Assembly: GCF_016863515.1 (NCBI RefSeq)
Contig: NZ_BOPA01000006.1
Span: forward strand, 54,232 to 118,231
Direction: 5' to 3'
Source of the DNA: Micromonospora gifhornensis
Lineage (GTDB): Bacteria > Actinomycetota > Actinomycetes > Mycobacteriales > Micromonosporaceae
DNA length: 64,000 bases
The translations under genes were made by a program, and so were the position numbers. The notes beneath the pieces were generated by a model. It did not search any database. It worked only from the letters and a program-made list of their open reading frames with translations, and was not told where the DNA came from. This document shows, in pieces, positions 8,098 through 16,892 of this stretch; position 1 is the stretch's first letter, and every line of letters starts with the position of its first letter.

Positions 8098-8412
8098 ATG
8101 GATCAACTTCCCACCACCAGTCTCGTTCTGGTGCACCCCGGTCCGGGCTGGGACCACTCCCAGCCGTTGGCAGCACAGCGCAATGCGATAGGCCATTTCG
8201 CCTGGATCAGGCGTCAGGTGGACGCCGGCACGGCCGTGGTCGCCGGTCCGATCTGGCGACATGACGAGCGACTGACCGGCGATCTCGTCGGTGCCCTGGT
8301 CCTCGCTCTGCCGCCAGGCGAGGCCGCCGATCTGACCGCGACCGATCCGGCCGTCATCGGCGGCCAGCTCACCATGACCACGCACCCGTACCACCAGGTC
8401 CAGCCCCGGTGA
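8098..8412 (+). CDS. YCII-related (YciI-like) small protein
   Basis: 104 residues. The sequence matches the YCII dimeric alpha+beta barrel pattern: VLVHPGPGWD at the start, then RNAIGHFAWIRRQVDAGTAVVAGPI and the end block ADLTATDPAVIGGQLTMTTHPYHQV. Family members are small enzymes or sensors of unclear substrate. ATG at 8098 begins five bases after the second regulator, without its own ribosome site, so it is probably translated by coupling and may be a target or partner of the regulator pair. A terminator follows immediately. Confidence 0.75.
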   Translation: MDQLPTTSLVLVHPGPGWDHSQPLAAQRNAIGHFAWIRRQVDAGTAVVAGPIWRHDERLTGDLVGALVLALPPGEAADLTATDPAVIGGQLTMTTHPYHQVQPR

Positions 8413-8415
8413 AAG

Positions 8416-8446
8416 CACGGGTAGCCGCTGCGGCCGGCTACCCGTG
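8416..8446 (+). terminator. terminator hairpin after the regulator/YCII operon
   Basis: Perfect 11-bp stem CACGGGTAGCC / GGCTACCCGTG with a 9-base loop, four bases after the YCII stop codon. Confidence 0.8.
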
Positions 8447-8560
8447 GCGCACGTCCTCACCGTCTCCGGCGGCGCCACCGAGCAGGTGAATGCGCTGCCG
8501 GCGTGGATCCGGGGCGACCGAAAGTGGCGGCTACCGGCGTTTGCTGATAGCTGTTGACGG

Positions 8561-9214
8561 GTGAGCCTGCACCCTGTCAACGGCGACCCGCACCGGTTCG
8601 GCACCGAGGCCTTCTACTCGTCAATCGGCCGAGCCTTCGTCGCCATGTGCGCCGTGGTGCCGGTGCTCTTCCTGATCGAGGGCCTCGACCAGTGGCTCGG
8701 CGCCGGCTTCGACGCCGCGGCCGGCATCATCCCGCAGCGCATCGAGGGGCTGGACGGTGTCTTCTTCTCACCGTTCCTGCATCACGGCTTCGAGCACCTC
8801 TACAGCAACAGCATCCCGCTGATCCTGCTCGGCACCTTCGTCCTGGCCGCCGGTGCCCGACGGTTCCTCTGGTCCACGCTGGTGATCGTGCTGGCCAGTG
8901 GCCTGGGTGTCTGGTTCACCGGGTCGCCCAACACGATCGTCGTCGGGGCGAGCGGGGTCATCTTCGGTTATCTCGGCATCCTGCTGACCCGCGGCATCTT
9001 CGAGCGAAGCTGGTGGAACTTCGCCGTCTTCCTGCTGGTCGGCCTCCTCTACGGCGGCCAACTGGCGCTCGTCCTGCCGACCGACGAGCGGATCTCCTGG
9101 CAGGGCCATCTCTTCGGCCTGCTGGGCGGCATCGTGGCGGCGATCATCTTCCGTCGTCGTCGGCCCGAGCTGGACGATCCGTACGGCTCCACGTCGCCGA
9201 TGACCATGCCCTGA
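8561..9214 (+). CDS. rhomboid-family intramembrane serine protease
   Basis: 217 residues with about six membrane segments. The catalytic Ser131 lies in GASGVIFG and the general-base His183 in WQGHLFG; HHGFEHLYSN (about 74-83) matches the conserved loop after the second helix. It should cleave membrane proteins within or near the bilayer. The length is typical of compact bacterial rhomboids without a zinc-finger extension. GTG at 8561 is the first plausible start. The neighbours are not functionally informative, and it converges on the YdcZ-type transporter. Confidence 0.92.
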   Translation: MSLHPVNGDPHRFGTEAFYSSIGRAFVAMCAVVPVLFLIEGLDQWLGAGFDAAAGIIPQRIEGLDGVFFSPFLHHGFEHLYSNSIPLILLGTFVLAAGARRFLWSTLVIVLASGLGVWFTGSPNTIVVGASGVIFGYLGILLTRGIFERSWWNFAVFLLVGLLYGGQLALVLPTDERISWQGHLFGLLGGIVAAIIFRRRRPELDDPYGSTSPMTMP

Positions 9215-9224
9215 GTCGTACGCC

Positions 9225-10214
9225 TCAGGACGGTCGTCGGCGGGTGGGCAGCATCCGTCCGCCAAGCGTGGCCACGGCGACGGCGACCAGGGTGAGCAGC
9301 GCACCGAGGACGGTTCTCAGGCTCGGCTGCGACGCGGCCGTCGGAAGCAGCACGTCGAGCAGCACCGCGCCGATGACCTGACCGGCGATGGTCGCCAGCC
9401 CGAGCACGAGTACGCCGATGAGGCGGACCACCGACGCGGCGATCGCGATGAACAACACGCCGACCAGCCCGCCCAGGTAGAGCCATGGTTCGGTCGGCAG
9501 GTCACCGGAGGGTGCCCCGCGCACCACGACGCTGACGACGAAGGCGATGAGCAGGACAGTCGTCCCGGCGACGAAGTTCACCCCCGTCGCGGTCAACGTG
9601 CTGCCGGAGACCACCCGGACCCAACCGTTGACCGCCTGCTGCCAGGCGACCGCGATCCCGGCGACCAGTGGCAGCAGGGTCAGCCCGAGCGCGGCCGGCT
9701 CCAGTCCCCGGCCACCGACGGCCAGCAGCACCGCCGCCACGGTCAGCAGCGCGCCGGCCAGCCGGGCGCCGGTCACCGGCTGGCGTCCGCCCGGGCCGAC
9801 ACCCGCCCGGTCGACCACGAGGCTGCTCGCCGACTGGCCGGCGACCACCGCCACCGTGAACACGGCCACGCCGAGGGTGCCGACGGTGGCTCCCTGCGTG
9901 AACACCAGCAGCGCGCCACACGCCCCGCCGATGCACTGCCACGGGCGGATGGTGCCTGCGCCCAGGGCGGCGCGCAGCGCGCTGAGCCCCTGCCGCCCGC
10001 TACGGGTGGCGGGCACCAGCACCAACAGCAGCAGCAGACCCACCCCGAAGGAGATGGTCGCCGCGGCGAGGCCGTCGTCGAGGCGTACGCCCAGCTCGCC
10101 GTTGATGCGCGACTGGACGGCCACCGCCATGCCGGCGACGGCCGCCAGTGCCACCGCGCCGGCCCGGCGTCCCGCCGACCTCGCCGTCCGGGGCGCCGTG
10201 CCGGCCACGCTCAC
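9225..10214 (-). CDS. DMT-superfamily (YdcZ/DUF606-type) membrane transporter
   Basis: 329 residues with about ten hydrophobic helices arranged as two homologous halves: AGMAVAVQSRINGELGVRL ... GGACGALLVFTQGATVGTLGVAVFTVAVVAGQSASSLVVD in the first, and AGIAVAWQQAVNGWVRVVSGS ... GVLFIAIAASVVRLIGVLVLGLATIAGQVIGAVLLD in the second. The repeated N-G and F/A-P/I-R patterns are those of DUF606. Bacterial single-half members work as pairs; this one is a fused pair. The substrate is unknown. GTG at 10,214 is the chosen start. The gene follows glpX on the same strand with a 76-base gap. Confidence 0.85.
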   Translation of the reverse strand: MSVAGTAPRTARSAGRRAGAVALAAVAGMAVAVQSRINGELGVRLDDGLAAATISFGVGLLLLLVLVPATRSGRQGLSALRAALGAGTIRPWQCIGGACGALLVFTQGATVGTLGVAVFTVAVVAGQSASSLVVDRAGVGPGGRQPVTGARLAGALLTVAAVLLAVGGRGLEPAALGLTLLPLVAGIAVAWQQAVNGWVRVVSGSTLTATGVNFVAGTTVLLIAFVVSVVVRGAPSGDLPTEPWLYLGGLVGVLFIAIAASVVRLIGVLVLGLATIAGQVIGAVLLDVLLPTAASQPSLRTVLGALLTLVAVAVATLGGRMLPTRRRPS

Positions 10215-10290
10215 GCCGCCGCCCCGCTCCGCCCGCCAGCGGTACGAAACGGCCGGCCACCGCGCCTGAAGGTCCGCTCGCCGTACCCGC

Positions 10291-11322
10291 TCACGCCTGC
10301 TCGGCCAGCGGCCGGCCGTCGAAGTCGACAGCCGAGTAGAGCGCCAGCTTCTCCAACCGGTGGTACGAGTCGATCACCCGGATCGTGCCGCTCTTCGAGC
10401 GCATGACGATCGACTGGGTGTACGCCCCGCCGGCCCGGTAGCGCACCCCGCGCAGCAGGTCGCCGGAGGTGACGCCGGTGGCCACGAAGAAGCAGTTGTC
10501 GCCGGTGACCAGGTCGTCGGTGGTGAGCACCCGGTCCAGGTCGTGCCCGGCAGCCAGCGCCTTCTCCCGTTCGGCCTCGTCCTGGGGCCAGAGCTTGGCC
10601 TGCATCATCCCGCCCATGCACTTCAGCGCGCAGGCGGCGGTGATCCCCTCGGGGGTGCCGCCGATGCCCATCAGGACGTCGACGTCGGACTCCCCGCGGG
10701 CGGCGGCGATGGCACCGGCGATGTCGCCGTCGGAGATGAAGCGGATGCCGGCACCCGCCCGGCGGATGTCGTCGACCAGGCCGTCGTGGCGGGGCCGGTC
10801 GAGCACACAGACCGTCACCTCGGAGACGCTGGTGCCCTTGACCTTGGCGATCCGGCGCAGGTTCTCGGCGACACCGGCGTTGATATCGACGACGTCGGCG
10901 TAGGCCGGCCCGACGGCGAGCTTCTCCATGTAGAAGACCGCACTCGGGTCGAACATCGCACCCCGCTCGGCGACGGCGAGCACCGCCAGGGCGTTCGGCA
11001 TCCCCTTGCTCATCAGCGTGGTGCCGTCGATCGGGTCGACCGCGACGTCCACCTCGGGTCCGGTGCCGTCACCTACCTCTTCACCGTTGAAGAGCATCGG
11101 CGCGTTGTCCTTCTCGCCTTCGCCGATCACCACGATCCCGCGCATCGGAATCGAGTTGATCAGCTTGCGCATCGCGTCGACGGCGGCGCCGTCGCCGCCC
11201 TCCTTGTCGCCCCGACCGACCCACCGGCCGGCAGCCATCGCTGCGGCCTCGGTGACCCGGACGAGGTCGAGAGCAAGGTTGCGGTCGAGATCTTGTGGGG
11301 TACGGGTCCTGGTGGTCGTCAT
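10291..11322 (-). CDS. glpX: class II fructose-1,6-bisphosphatase
   Basis: Hydrolyses fructose 1,6-bisphosphate to fructose 6-phosphate in gluconeogenesis; cytosolic. 343 residues, the usual GlpX length. Key motifs are [10 protein letters not shown] (about 68-77), VDPIDGTT with metal-binding Asp96 and Asp99, and [23 protein letters not shown] at 11,322 is preceded by GGAGGAG. It diverges from the DUF4245 gene, an order conserved in actinobacteria (Rv1099c/Rv1100), where GlpX is the main FBPase. Confidence 0.96.
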   Translation of the reverse strand: MTTTRTRTPQDLDRNLALDLVRVTEAAAMAAGRWVGRGDKEGGDGAAVDAMRKLINSIPMRGIVVIGEGEKDNAPMLFNGEEVGDGTGPEVDVAVDPIDGTTLMSKGMPNALAVLAVAERGAMFDPSAVFYMEKLAVGPAYADVVDINAGVAENLRRIAKVKGTSVSEVTVCVLDRPRHDGLVDDIRRAGAGIRFISDGDIAGAIAAARGESDVDVLMGIGGTPEGITAACALKCMGGMMQAKLWPQDEAEREKALAAGHDLDRVLTTDDLVTGDNCFFVATGVTSGDLLRGVRYRAGGAYTQSIVMRSKSGTIRVIDSYHRLEKLALYSAVDFDGRPLAEQA

Positions 11323-11467
11323 CTGAACGGCTCCTCCTCGCGGCGGTGCGGGGTTGACCGGGCCGACGGTGGGCAGCTGCCGGCTTCGTTCCTGATCCTC
11401 ACACGATGGCGGACGCGGAGCCGGGGCGGGGCGGTGATGGGCCGGATACCGCCGGTCGGGCAACTGC

Positions 11468-11473
11468 CAGAAT
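11468..11473 (+). promoter_or_regulatory. -10 element of leaderless DUF4245 transcript
   Basis: CAGAAT, six bases before the GTG at 11,480. The gene has no ribosome site, and the spacing matches leaderless initiation. C in the first position is off consensus. Confidence 0.4.
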
Positions 11474-11479
11474 GGCGGG

Positions 11480-12121
11480 GTGGAACCCGCACAGCATGCC
11501 GACCGCGAACCCGCAGACCAGACCCCGGGTGAGGACCGGCCGACCGCCGATCGCAGCGGTGGCCCGGGCACCGGACAGCCCTTGCCGGGCCCGTCTGCGG
11601 GTGCCGCGAAGCCGGCCTCCACCCGCTCGCCGCGTGACATGGCGATTTCGCTGCTGGTGCTGCTGGTGCCGATCGCCCTGCTGCTCGCCTTCTACCGGGG
11701 TTTCCTCGGCGGTGACCAGCCGACCTCCGTCGACCCGGCCCCCGCTTTCGAGCAGGCGCGGGCGGCCGCGGAGTTCCCGGTGAGCGAGCCGGCCGGGCTG
11801 GGCGACGGCTGGCGGACGGTGCGGGCCTCGTACCGCGCGGTCGAGGGCGGGGCCACTCTCCGGGTGGGATATGTCACTCCGGAAGGGCGCGGCCTGCAGT
11901 TGGTGCAGAGCAACGTGCCGCCGGAGCAGTTGCTGCCCACCGAGCTCACCGAACGGGGACAGCCGCAGGGGCAGGCCGATCTCGGTGGCGGCACCTGGCA
12001 GCGGTACACCGCGCGGGGCAACGAGCAGGCACTGGTGCTGCTCCAGCCGGAGCGGACCGTGATCGTGATCGGCGACGCCCGGGACAACGAGCTGCGGGAG
12101 ATGGCCCGCGCCGTGGGCTGA
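11480..12121 (+). CDS. DUF4245 family membrane-anchored protein
   Basis: 213 residues. A disordered, Pro/Gly/Asp-rich N-terminus of about 50 residues precedes one membrane helix (about 54-72, [23 protein letters not shown]) and an extracytoplasmic domain with the DUF4245 pattern: [30 protein letters not shown], and the end region [18 protein letters not shown]. The function is unknown, but the gene is widely conserved beside glpX in actinobacteria. The GTG start has a leaderless arrangement. Confidence 0.85.
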   Translation: MEPAQHADREPADQTPGEDRPTADRSGGPGTGQPLPGPSAGAAKPASTRSPRDMAISLLVLLVPIALLLAFYRGFLGGDQPTSVDPAPAFEQARAAAEFPVSEPAGLGDGWRTVRASYRAVEGGATLRVGYVTPEGRGLQLVQSNVPPEQLLPTELTERGQPQGQADLGGGTWQRYTARGNEQALVLLQPERTVIVIGDARDNELREMARAVG

Positions 12122-12227
12122 TTTCAGGGTCCCCGAAATGTCCCTCCGATCCGTTACGCTCCCGGACGGTCGTTTGTCGGACGGATCTGACCCGTCCGGT
12201 TTTCCCGATTTTGAGAAGAGATTGTCT

Positions 12228-13031
12228 GTGAATATTCGACGCTGGAGCGTGGGCGTTGTCGCTGCCGCGCTGCTCGTTCCCGGCGTGGCCGCCTGCAACT
12301 CCGGCGCCACCGACTCGCCCACCGCGTCGGGCTCCTCCGCTCCCGCCATCCCGAAGGACCCGAAGGAGGCGCTTGTCGCCTCCACCAAGGGGCTGGCCGA
12401 GGGCAACTTCTCCTTCACCGTCGCCTCCGAGTCGATCAACGGCAGTGGCAGCATCCACAAGCCGAGCAACAGCGCTCAGATGGCCATGACGGCCGGTGAC
12501 GAGACCTTCACCATGGAGTTCGACGTCATCCAGATCGACTCCGAGACCTGGGTGAAGATGGATCTGGGTGACCTGCTCGCCGGGCTGCCCGGCATGGCGG
12601 AGATGAAGGACAAGTACCAGTACATCGACGCCGCCAAGGCCGGCGACGCCAAGAACCTCGACATGCTCAAGGACGGCAGCGATCCGGCAAACGCCGCCGA
12701 GATGTTCAAGGGGCTGTCGGACGTGCAGGAGACCGGGCCGGGCACGTACAGCGGCAAGGTCGACATGACCGCGGCGACGGACTCGGTCGCCGCCGACGAG
12801 GACATGATCAAGGCGCTGGGCGACCAGGCCAAGCAGATCCCGTTCACCGCGAAGCTCGACGACCAGGGTCGGCTGATCGAGCTGGTCATCTCCGTCCCCG
12901 CCGCCGGTGAGACCAAGGCGCAGGACGTCACGATCAAGTACGCCGACTACGGCGCGGCCAAGGCCGTCCAGAAGCCGCCGGCGGACCAGGTCGTCGAGGC
13001 CAACGAGCAGACGTACGAGATGTTCAAGTAG
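12228..13031 (+). CDS. LppX/LprG-like lipoprotein (first of tandem paralogues)
   Basis: 267 residues. The signal peptide ends in a lipobox LVPGVAAC with Cys23, then a Ser/Thr/Ala linker and a domain of the LppX/LprAFG type: FSFTVASESINGSGSIHKPSNSAQMAM, WVKMDLGDLL, and the end region VTIKYADYGAAKAVQKPPADQVVE. Family members carry lipids or glycolipids across the periplasm-like space. GTG at 12,228 follows GAGAAGAGA; the frame extends upstream without a signal sequence. It is about 40% identical by eye to the next gene and is followed by its own terminator. Confidence 0.8.
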   Translation: MNIRRWSVGVVAAALLVPGVAACNSGATDSPTASGSSAPAIPKDPKEALVASTKGLAEGNFSFTVASESINGSGSIHKPSNSAQMAMTAGDETFTMEFDVIQIDSETWVKMDLGDLLAGLPGMAEMKDKYQYIDAAKAGDAKNLDMLKDGSDPANAAEMFKGLSDVQETGPGTYSGKVDMTAATDSVAADEDMIKALGDQAKQIPFTAKLDDQGRLIELVISVPAAGETKAQDVTIKYADYGAAKAVQKPPADQVVEANEQTYEMFK

Positions 13032-13049
13032 GTCTGACCGGTCATCACC

Positions 13050-13082
13050 CGAACGGGGGCGGATTCGTTCCGCCCCCGTTCG
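13050..13082 (+). terminator. terminator between the two lipoprotein genes
   Basis: Perfect 14-bp stem (13050-13063 with 13069-13082), loop TTCGT, 18 bases after the first lipoprotein stop. It separates the paralogues into two transcripts or attenuates the second. Confidence 0.85.
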
Positions 13083-13203
13083 GCGTTTCCGCCCACCGTC
13101 GGGTGACGGCAGCCGAGGTGATTGCCCGACCGCCCGGCAGGGAACAGAGGAAGACAGCCGCCGGCGCGCGAGATGCGTCGGGTGACCCTGCTGGGAGACA
13201 CCG

Positions 13204-14040
13204 ATGACCGTACGACGACTGAGCGCCGGCCTGATGGCCGCCGCGTTGCTTACGCCCGGAGTCGCCGCCTGCACCGGCGACAGCACGGCCGGGCCCACCG
13301 GTACGCCGTCCGCCACTGCGAGCGCGAGCGCGAGCGGGGCGGCGGGTGACGCCGAGGCGAAGCAGGCGTTGCTGGACTCGACCCGGGAGATCAGCAACGG
13401 CAACTTCCGGTTCCGCATGTCAGGTGTCGGCTCCACCGCCGAGGGGCAGGTGCACCAGCCGAGCCAGAGCGCCCAGATGCGGGTGAACATCGGCGAACCG
13501 ACCGACGACCTCGCGATGACCCTCGACCTGATCCACGCCAAGCCGGACAGCTGGGTCAAGCTGGATCTTCAGGGCGCGGCCGCGTCCAGCGTGCCGGGGC
13601 GGGACAAGCTCAGCCTCGGCAAGTACCAGCACCTCGACCAGACCCGCATCCAGGGCAACCGCAGCCTCGGCTTCGACTTCGAGAAGGTCGACCCGGCCGG
13701 CAGCGCGGTGCTCACCCAGGCCGTCACCGAGGTACGCCGTACCGGCGACGGGGCGTACGCCGGCACCATCGACCTGTCGAAGGCCGCCGAGGCGGGATCG
13801 CTCGACCAGAGCATGATCACGGCGCTCGGCGCGCAGGCGAACTCGGTGCCGTTCACCGCCACCACCGACGCCCAGGGTCGACTCACCGAGCTGGTCCTCC
13901 AGGTTCCCGGCACTGGTGAAACGGCGGCCCAGGAGATCCGGGTGACGTACAGCGACTACGGCAACGCGACCGCCGCTCAGCAGCCTCCGGCCGACCAGGT
14001 CGTCGAGGCTCCGCCGGAGCTGTACAACCTGTTCAACTGA
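13204..14040 (+). CDS. LppX/LprG-like lipoprotein (second of tandem paralogues)
   Basis: 278 residues. The signal and lipobox LLTPGVAAC (Cys23) are nearly superimposable on those of the upstream gene, followed by a low-complexity Ala/Ser/Thr linker. The domain repeats the same landmarks: NFRFRMSGVGSTAEGQVHQPSQSAQMRVN, WVKLDLQ, KYQHLDQTR, PFTATTDAQGRLTELVLQVPGTGET, and the end block SDYGNATAAQQPPADQVVE. This indicates tandem duplication with divergence. It is likely an outer-face lipid-binding lipoprotein; the cargo is unknown. Confidence 0.8.
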   Translation: MTVRRLSAGLMAAALLTPGVAACTGDSTAGPTGTPSATASASASGAAGDAEAKQALLDSTREISNGNFRFRMSGVGSTAEGQVHQPSQSAQMRVNIGEPTDDLAMTLDLIHAKPDSWVKLDLQGAAASSVPGRDKLSLGKYQHLDQTRIQGNRSLGFDFEKVDPAGSAVLTQAVTEVRRTGDGAYAGTIDLSKAAEAGSLDQSMITALGAQANSVPFTATTDAQGRLTELVLQVPGTGETAAQEIRVTYSDYGNATAAQQPPADQVVEAPPELYNLFN

Positions 14041-14054
14041 GCGAAGCGGGATCG

Positions 14055-14083
14055 CGCGGCGGGGGTCAGGTGCCCCCGCCGCG
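14055..14083. terminator. bidirectional terminator between lipoprotein gene and xseB
   Basis: 11-bp perfect stem CGCGGCGGGGG / CCCCCGCCGCG with a 7-base loop. It lies between convergent genes and could terminate both. Confidence 0.8.
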
Positions 14084-14131
14084 TCATGCGTGGAGGCCGA
14101 GCGCCCCCGCCGCGTCGTGTGTGTGAGGCGC

Positions 14132-14344
14132 TCAGCCGGTGGGGTCCTGCCGGGTGGCGTCGATGCGGGCGCGGGCCCCGTCGAGCCAACGCTGGCAGAT
14201 CACCGCGAGTTCCTCGCCCCGCTCCCAGAGCGCCAGCGACTCCTCCAGCGACGTGCCGCCGGCCTCCAGCCGTTCCACCACCGACGCGAGTTCGGAGCGG
14301 GCCTGTTCGTAGTTGAGCGGTACGTCCTTCGTCTGCTCGCTCAT
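14132..14344 (-). CDS. xseB: exodeoxyribonuclease VII small subunit
   Basis: 70 residues, the normal length. NYEQARSELASVVERLEAGGTSLEESLALWERGEELAVICQRWL is the classic XseB helical hairpin that binds XseA. ATG at 14,344 follows GGAG at eight bases; the upstream in-frame extension lacks family similarity. It is the last gene of a minus-strand run xseA, PAP2, GT87, xseB. In most actinobacteria xseA and xseB are adjacent or overlapping, so here they have been split by two membrane-enzyme genes. Confidence 0.93.
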   Translation of the reverse strand: MSEQTKDVPLNYEQARSELASVVERLEAGGTSLEESLALWERGEELAVICQRWLDGARARIDATRQDPTG

Positions 14345-14409
14345 CGGAGCATCTCCTTGACCGTGGCCGACACCGTCGGCTTCCTGACCCGCGGTGCCTC
14401 TGTCGGTGA

Positions 14410-15672
14410 TCACCGAGAGAGCGTCTGGGAGCCTACGGGGCGCTGACCGGGAACGGCGCCCGACTCGTCCGTCGGATTCGTTTTCCCGTCGGGCTGCGCG
14501 TCGTCACCGCGCTCGCGCCCGATGAACGGCACCAGGCACGCGATCGCCACGGCCAGGATGAGCCGGGCGTTCCCCCACACCACGCCGCCCGGCAGCCCGG
14601 CGCCGATCGAGGTCACCGGAGCGACCATCACGATCGCCACGAGCACGGCCCACGCCCGACGCTTCCAGACCGCGACACTTATCGGCAGGACGGCGGCCAG
14701 CACCAGCCAGACCTGGTGATGGGTCCAGGAGACCGGTGAGAAGACCAGACCTGCGGCACCGACGATCAGCGTCGCAGCCAGCAGGTTCTCCCGCCGGGAC
14801 AGTCGGGTGGCCCGCACCAGGGCGATCAGGACGATGACGCCGCCGAGCAGCAGGACGGTGCCGGACCGGATGGAGTCGGGCAGGTCCAGCCGGAGCAGCG
14901 CCCCGTTGAGTGACTGGTTCCCGCCGGTGGCGATGTTGCCGACCCGCTCGACGTCCAGCAGTTCCTTCGTCCAGTAGCGCACCGACTCGTCGAACAGGAC
15001 CAGCCAGCCGAGCAGGGTGGCGGCCACGAACGTGCCGAGCGCCTTCACGGCGGCCGCGCGTTGTCCGGCCAGCCAGAGGTACGGGATGAAGATCAGTGGT
15101 GTCAGCTTCAGCGCGGCGGCCAGCCCGGTGGCCACCCCCCGGTAGCGCTCGGGGACCACCTTCAACGCGTCGACCAGCACGAACAGGACCAGGAAGACGC
15201 TGATCTGCCCGAATCGCAGGTTGCTGCTGATGGGCGCGGAGAGGAAGAGGAGCAGGGCGACGGCCGGCATGGCCACATCCCTGCGGATCCGCCAGGTGCG
15301 GGCGGCGGCGCCTGCCGTGATCCTTGCGATGGCCACGACCGCGGCAACCGTGAGGATCGTCCACCCCACCATCACCGCCGTGGTGTTCAGGTGGCCGAGT
15401 GGCAGGAAGACGAGCCCGGCAAGCGGCGGGTAGGTGAAGGGGGCACCGGTGCCGGCTGCGGCGAAATCGTAGAGGCTGCCGCCCGCCGACCAGGTCCTGA
15501 CACCGCCGATGTAGACCTGAAGGTCGCTGAGCCGGTCGGCCCAGGGTCGGCTGAGGCCCGCCCACGCCTGTGCGGCCGCCGCGACGCAGACTGCCACCCA
15601 CATCAGCGGTACGAGAATCCGACCGAAGCCCGCGGCCGGCCCGCCGGAGAGCTTGGCCATTCTGTCGAGCAC
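14410..15672 (-). CDS. GT87-type polyprenol-phosphate mannosyltransferase-like membrane enzyme
   Basis: 420 residues with about ten transmembrane helices. The N-terminal luminal loop after the first helix holds SDLQVYIGGVRTWSAGGSLYDF with the acidic D of the GT-C active site, followed by FTYPPLAGLVFLPLG. These match the DUF2029/GT87 alpha-mannosyltransferases that build lipoglycans or decorate cell-envelope polymers from polyprenyl-phospho-sugars. GTG at 15,672 follows AAGGGAG. It sits downstream of a PAP2 phosphatase gene, so a joint role in envelope glycolipid assembly is plausible but inferred. Confidence 0.85.
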   Translation of the reverse strand: MLDRMAKLSGGPAAGFGRILVPLMWVAVCVAAAAQAWAGLSRPWADRLSDLQVYIGGVRTWSAGGSLYDFAAAGTGAPFTYPPLAGLVFLPLGHLNTTAVMVGWTILTVAAVVAIARITAGAAARTWRIRRDVAMPAVALLLFLSAPISSNLRFGQISVFLVLFVLVDALKVVPERYRGVATGLAAALKLTPLIFIPYLWLAGQRAAAVKALGTFVAATLLGWLVLFDESVRYWTKELLDVERVGNIATGGNQSLNGALLRLDLPDSIRSGTVLLLGGVIVLIALVRATRLSRRENLLAATLIVGAAGLVFSPVSWTHHQVWLVLAAVLPISVAVWKRRAWAVLVAIVMVAPVTSIGAGLPGGVVWGNARLILAVAIACLVPFIGRERGDDAQPDGKTNPTDESGAVPGQRPVGSQTLSR

Positions 15673-15713
15673 AGCAACTCCCTTCGGTGGGTGGGGCCTG
15701 GGCGCGGGGCGGG

Positions 15714-16793
15714 TCAGGAAGCGGCGGACTGTTTCGGCTCGCTGTGCTCTCTCTGGTCGGCGGCGGCGTCACCGTCGTCCGGCGTGGGTGTGGGGGTCGT
15801 GGCGCGTTGCCGCAGCCGTCGCCGTCGCCACCACCGCTCGCCGAAGCTGACGATCGCGAAGGTGCCCAGCACGTACGCCCAGCCGATCAGCACGTCGATG
15901 ACGTAGTGCTCGCCCGAGTAGACGAGGGTGAACGTCATCGCCAGGGGATAGAGCAGCAGGATGGCGACGTAGCGCTTGCGGATGCGCCCGACGAAGAAGA
16001 GCACCACGAACAGGGCGAACGCGGTGTGCAGCGAGGGGATGGCCGCCACCGGGTTCGAGGCCAGCTGGCCCAGCCGGATGAGACTGAACGCGCCGTGCAT
16101 GCCGAACTCGGCCCCGCCGCGCAGGCTCAGGCGCTCCACCGGCTCCAGGTATCCGTGGACCGCCGCCCACCAGGGGGGCGCGGCCGGGTACAGGAAGTAC
16201 GTGATCAAGCCGGCGAGGCTGAGCACGAACCACCGCCGCATGAACGCCGCCCACCGAGGTCGTGCGGTGAGCCAGAGCGCGATGGCGACACCGAGCGCGA
16301 CCACGAAGTGCGAGAAGTACACGTACGAGACGAGCACCTCCCACCACTGGACCCGGCTCGGGTCGTACAGCTCCTGCTGCAGCCAGACCGTCGGGACCTT
16401 GCCGTCGGTCAGCCACCCGAACATCCGCAGGTCAGCGTTGATGAGTTCGGTGACGTGCGGCTCCCGGATGTTGTCCGCGAAACCACGGGAGAGGTTGTAG
16501 ACGGTGAGCAGGGCGATCACCGGCAGCCAGTCCCGCGCGAAGGCCAGGTGCGACCGTACGGGCTGGTCGATGCGCCAGGCCACCGCGAGCGCCCACAACC
16601 AGAGGAAGGCGTACCCCGGATCGGTCGGCAGGCCGAACGCGAGACAGGCGGCCACCAGCAGGACGGCCCACGCCGCGACCGCACGACTGCGGGTGACGGT
16701 GATCCGTCGACGCGGGCGGCGAGGTTCGTCACCGTGCCCCGTCGAGGTACCCGCTGCCTCCGCCTCCGTGGTGTCGTACGGCTGGTTGGTCAT
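15714..16793 (-). CDS. PAP2-superfamily membrane phosphatase
   Basis: 359 residues with about six to eight membrane helices and polar termini. The PAP2 signature is split as usual: AAIPSLHTAF (about 237-246) and YSGEHYVIDVLIG (about 288-300), giving the catalytic His and Asp. An upstream aromatic block (PAAPPWWAAVHGYL) resembles the inositol-phosphorylceramide-synthase-like PAP2_3 subgroup. It probably dephosphorylates or transfers a lipid phosphate on the outer membrane face. ATG at 16,793 has no ribosome site, but TAAGCT lies eight bases upstream. It lies between xseA and the GT87 gene. Confidence 0.87.
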   Translation of the reverse strand: MTNQPYDTTEAEAAGTSTGHGDEPRRPRRRITVTRSRAVAAWAVLLVAACLAFGLPTDPGYAFLWLWALAVAWRIDQPVRSHLAFARDWLPVIALLTVYNLSRGFADNIREPHVTELINADLRMFGWLTDGKVPTVWLQQELYDPSRVQWWEVLVSYVYFSHFVVALGVAIALWLTARPRWAAFMRRWFVLSLAGLITYFLYPAAPPWWAAVHGYLEPVERLSLRGGAEFGMHGAFSLIRLGQLASNPVAAIPSLHTAFALFVVLFFVGRIRKRYVAILLLYPLAMTFTLVYSGEHYVIDVLIGWAYVLGTFAIVSFGERWWRRRRLRQRATTPTPTPDDGDAAADQREHSEPKQSAAS

Positions 16794-16892
16794 GGGGACG
16801 AAGCTTAGCTACTTCGCGCGGTCTGCTCGGTCATGGGCCGTTGGCGTCGGGACCCGAGGTCGGGCTGCACAGCCGGGCGTCGCGGGCCGCCG

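Noticed and set aside
12228..14040. Treating the two lipoprotein genes as one split gene
   Set aside because: Each has its own signal peptide, lipobox and complete domain, with a terminator between them.
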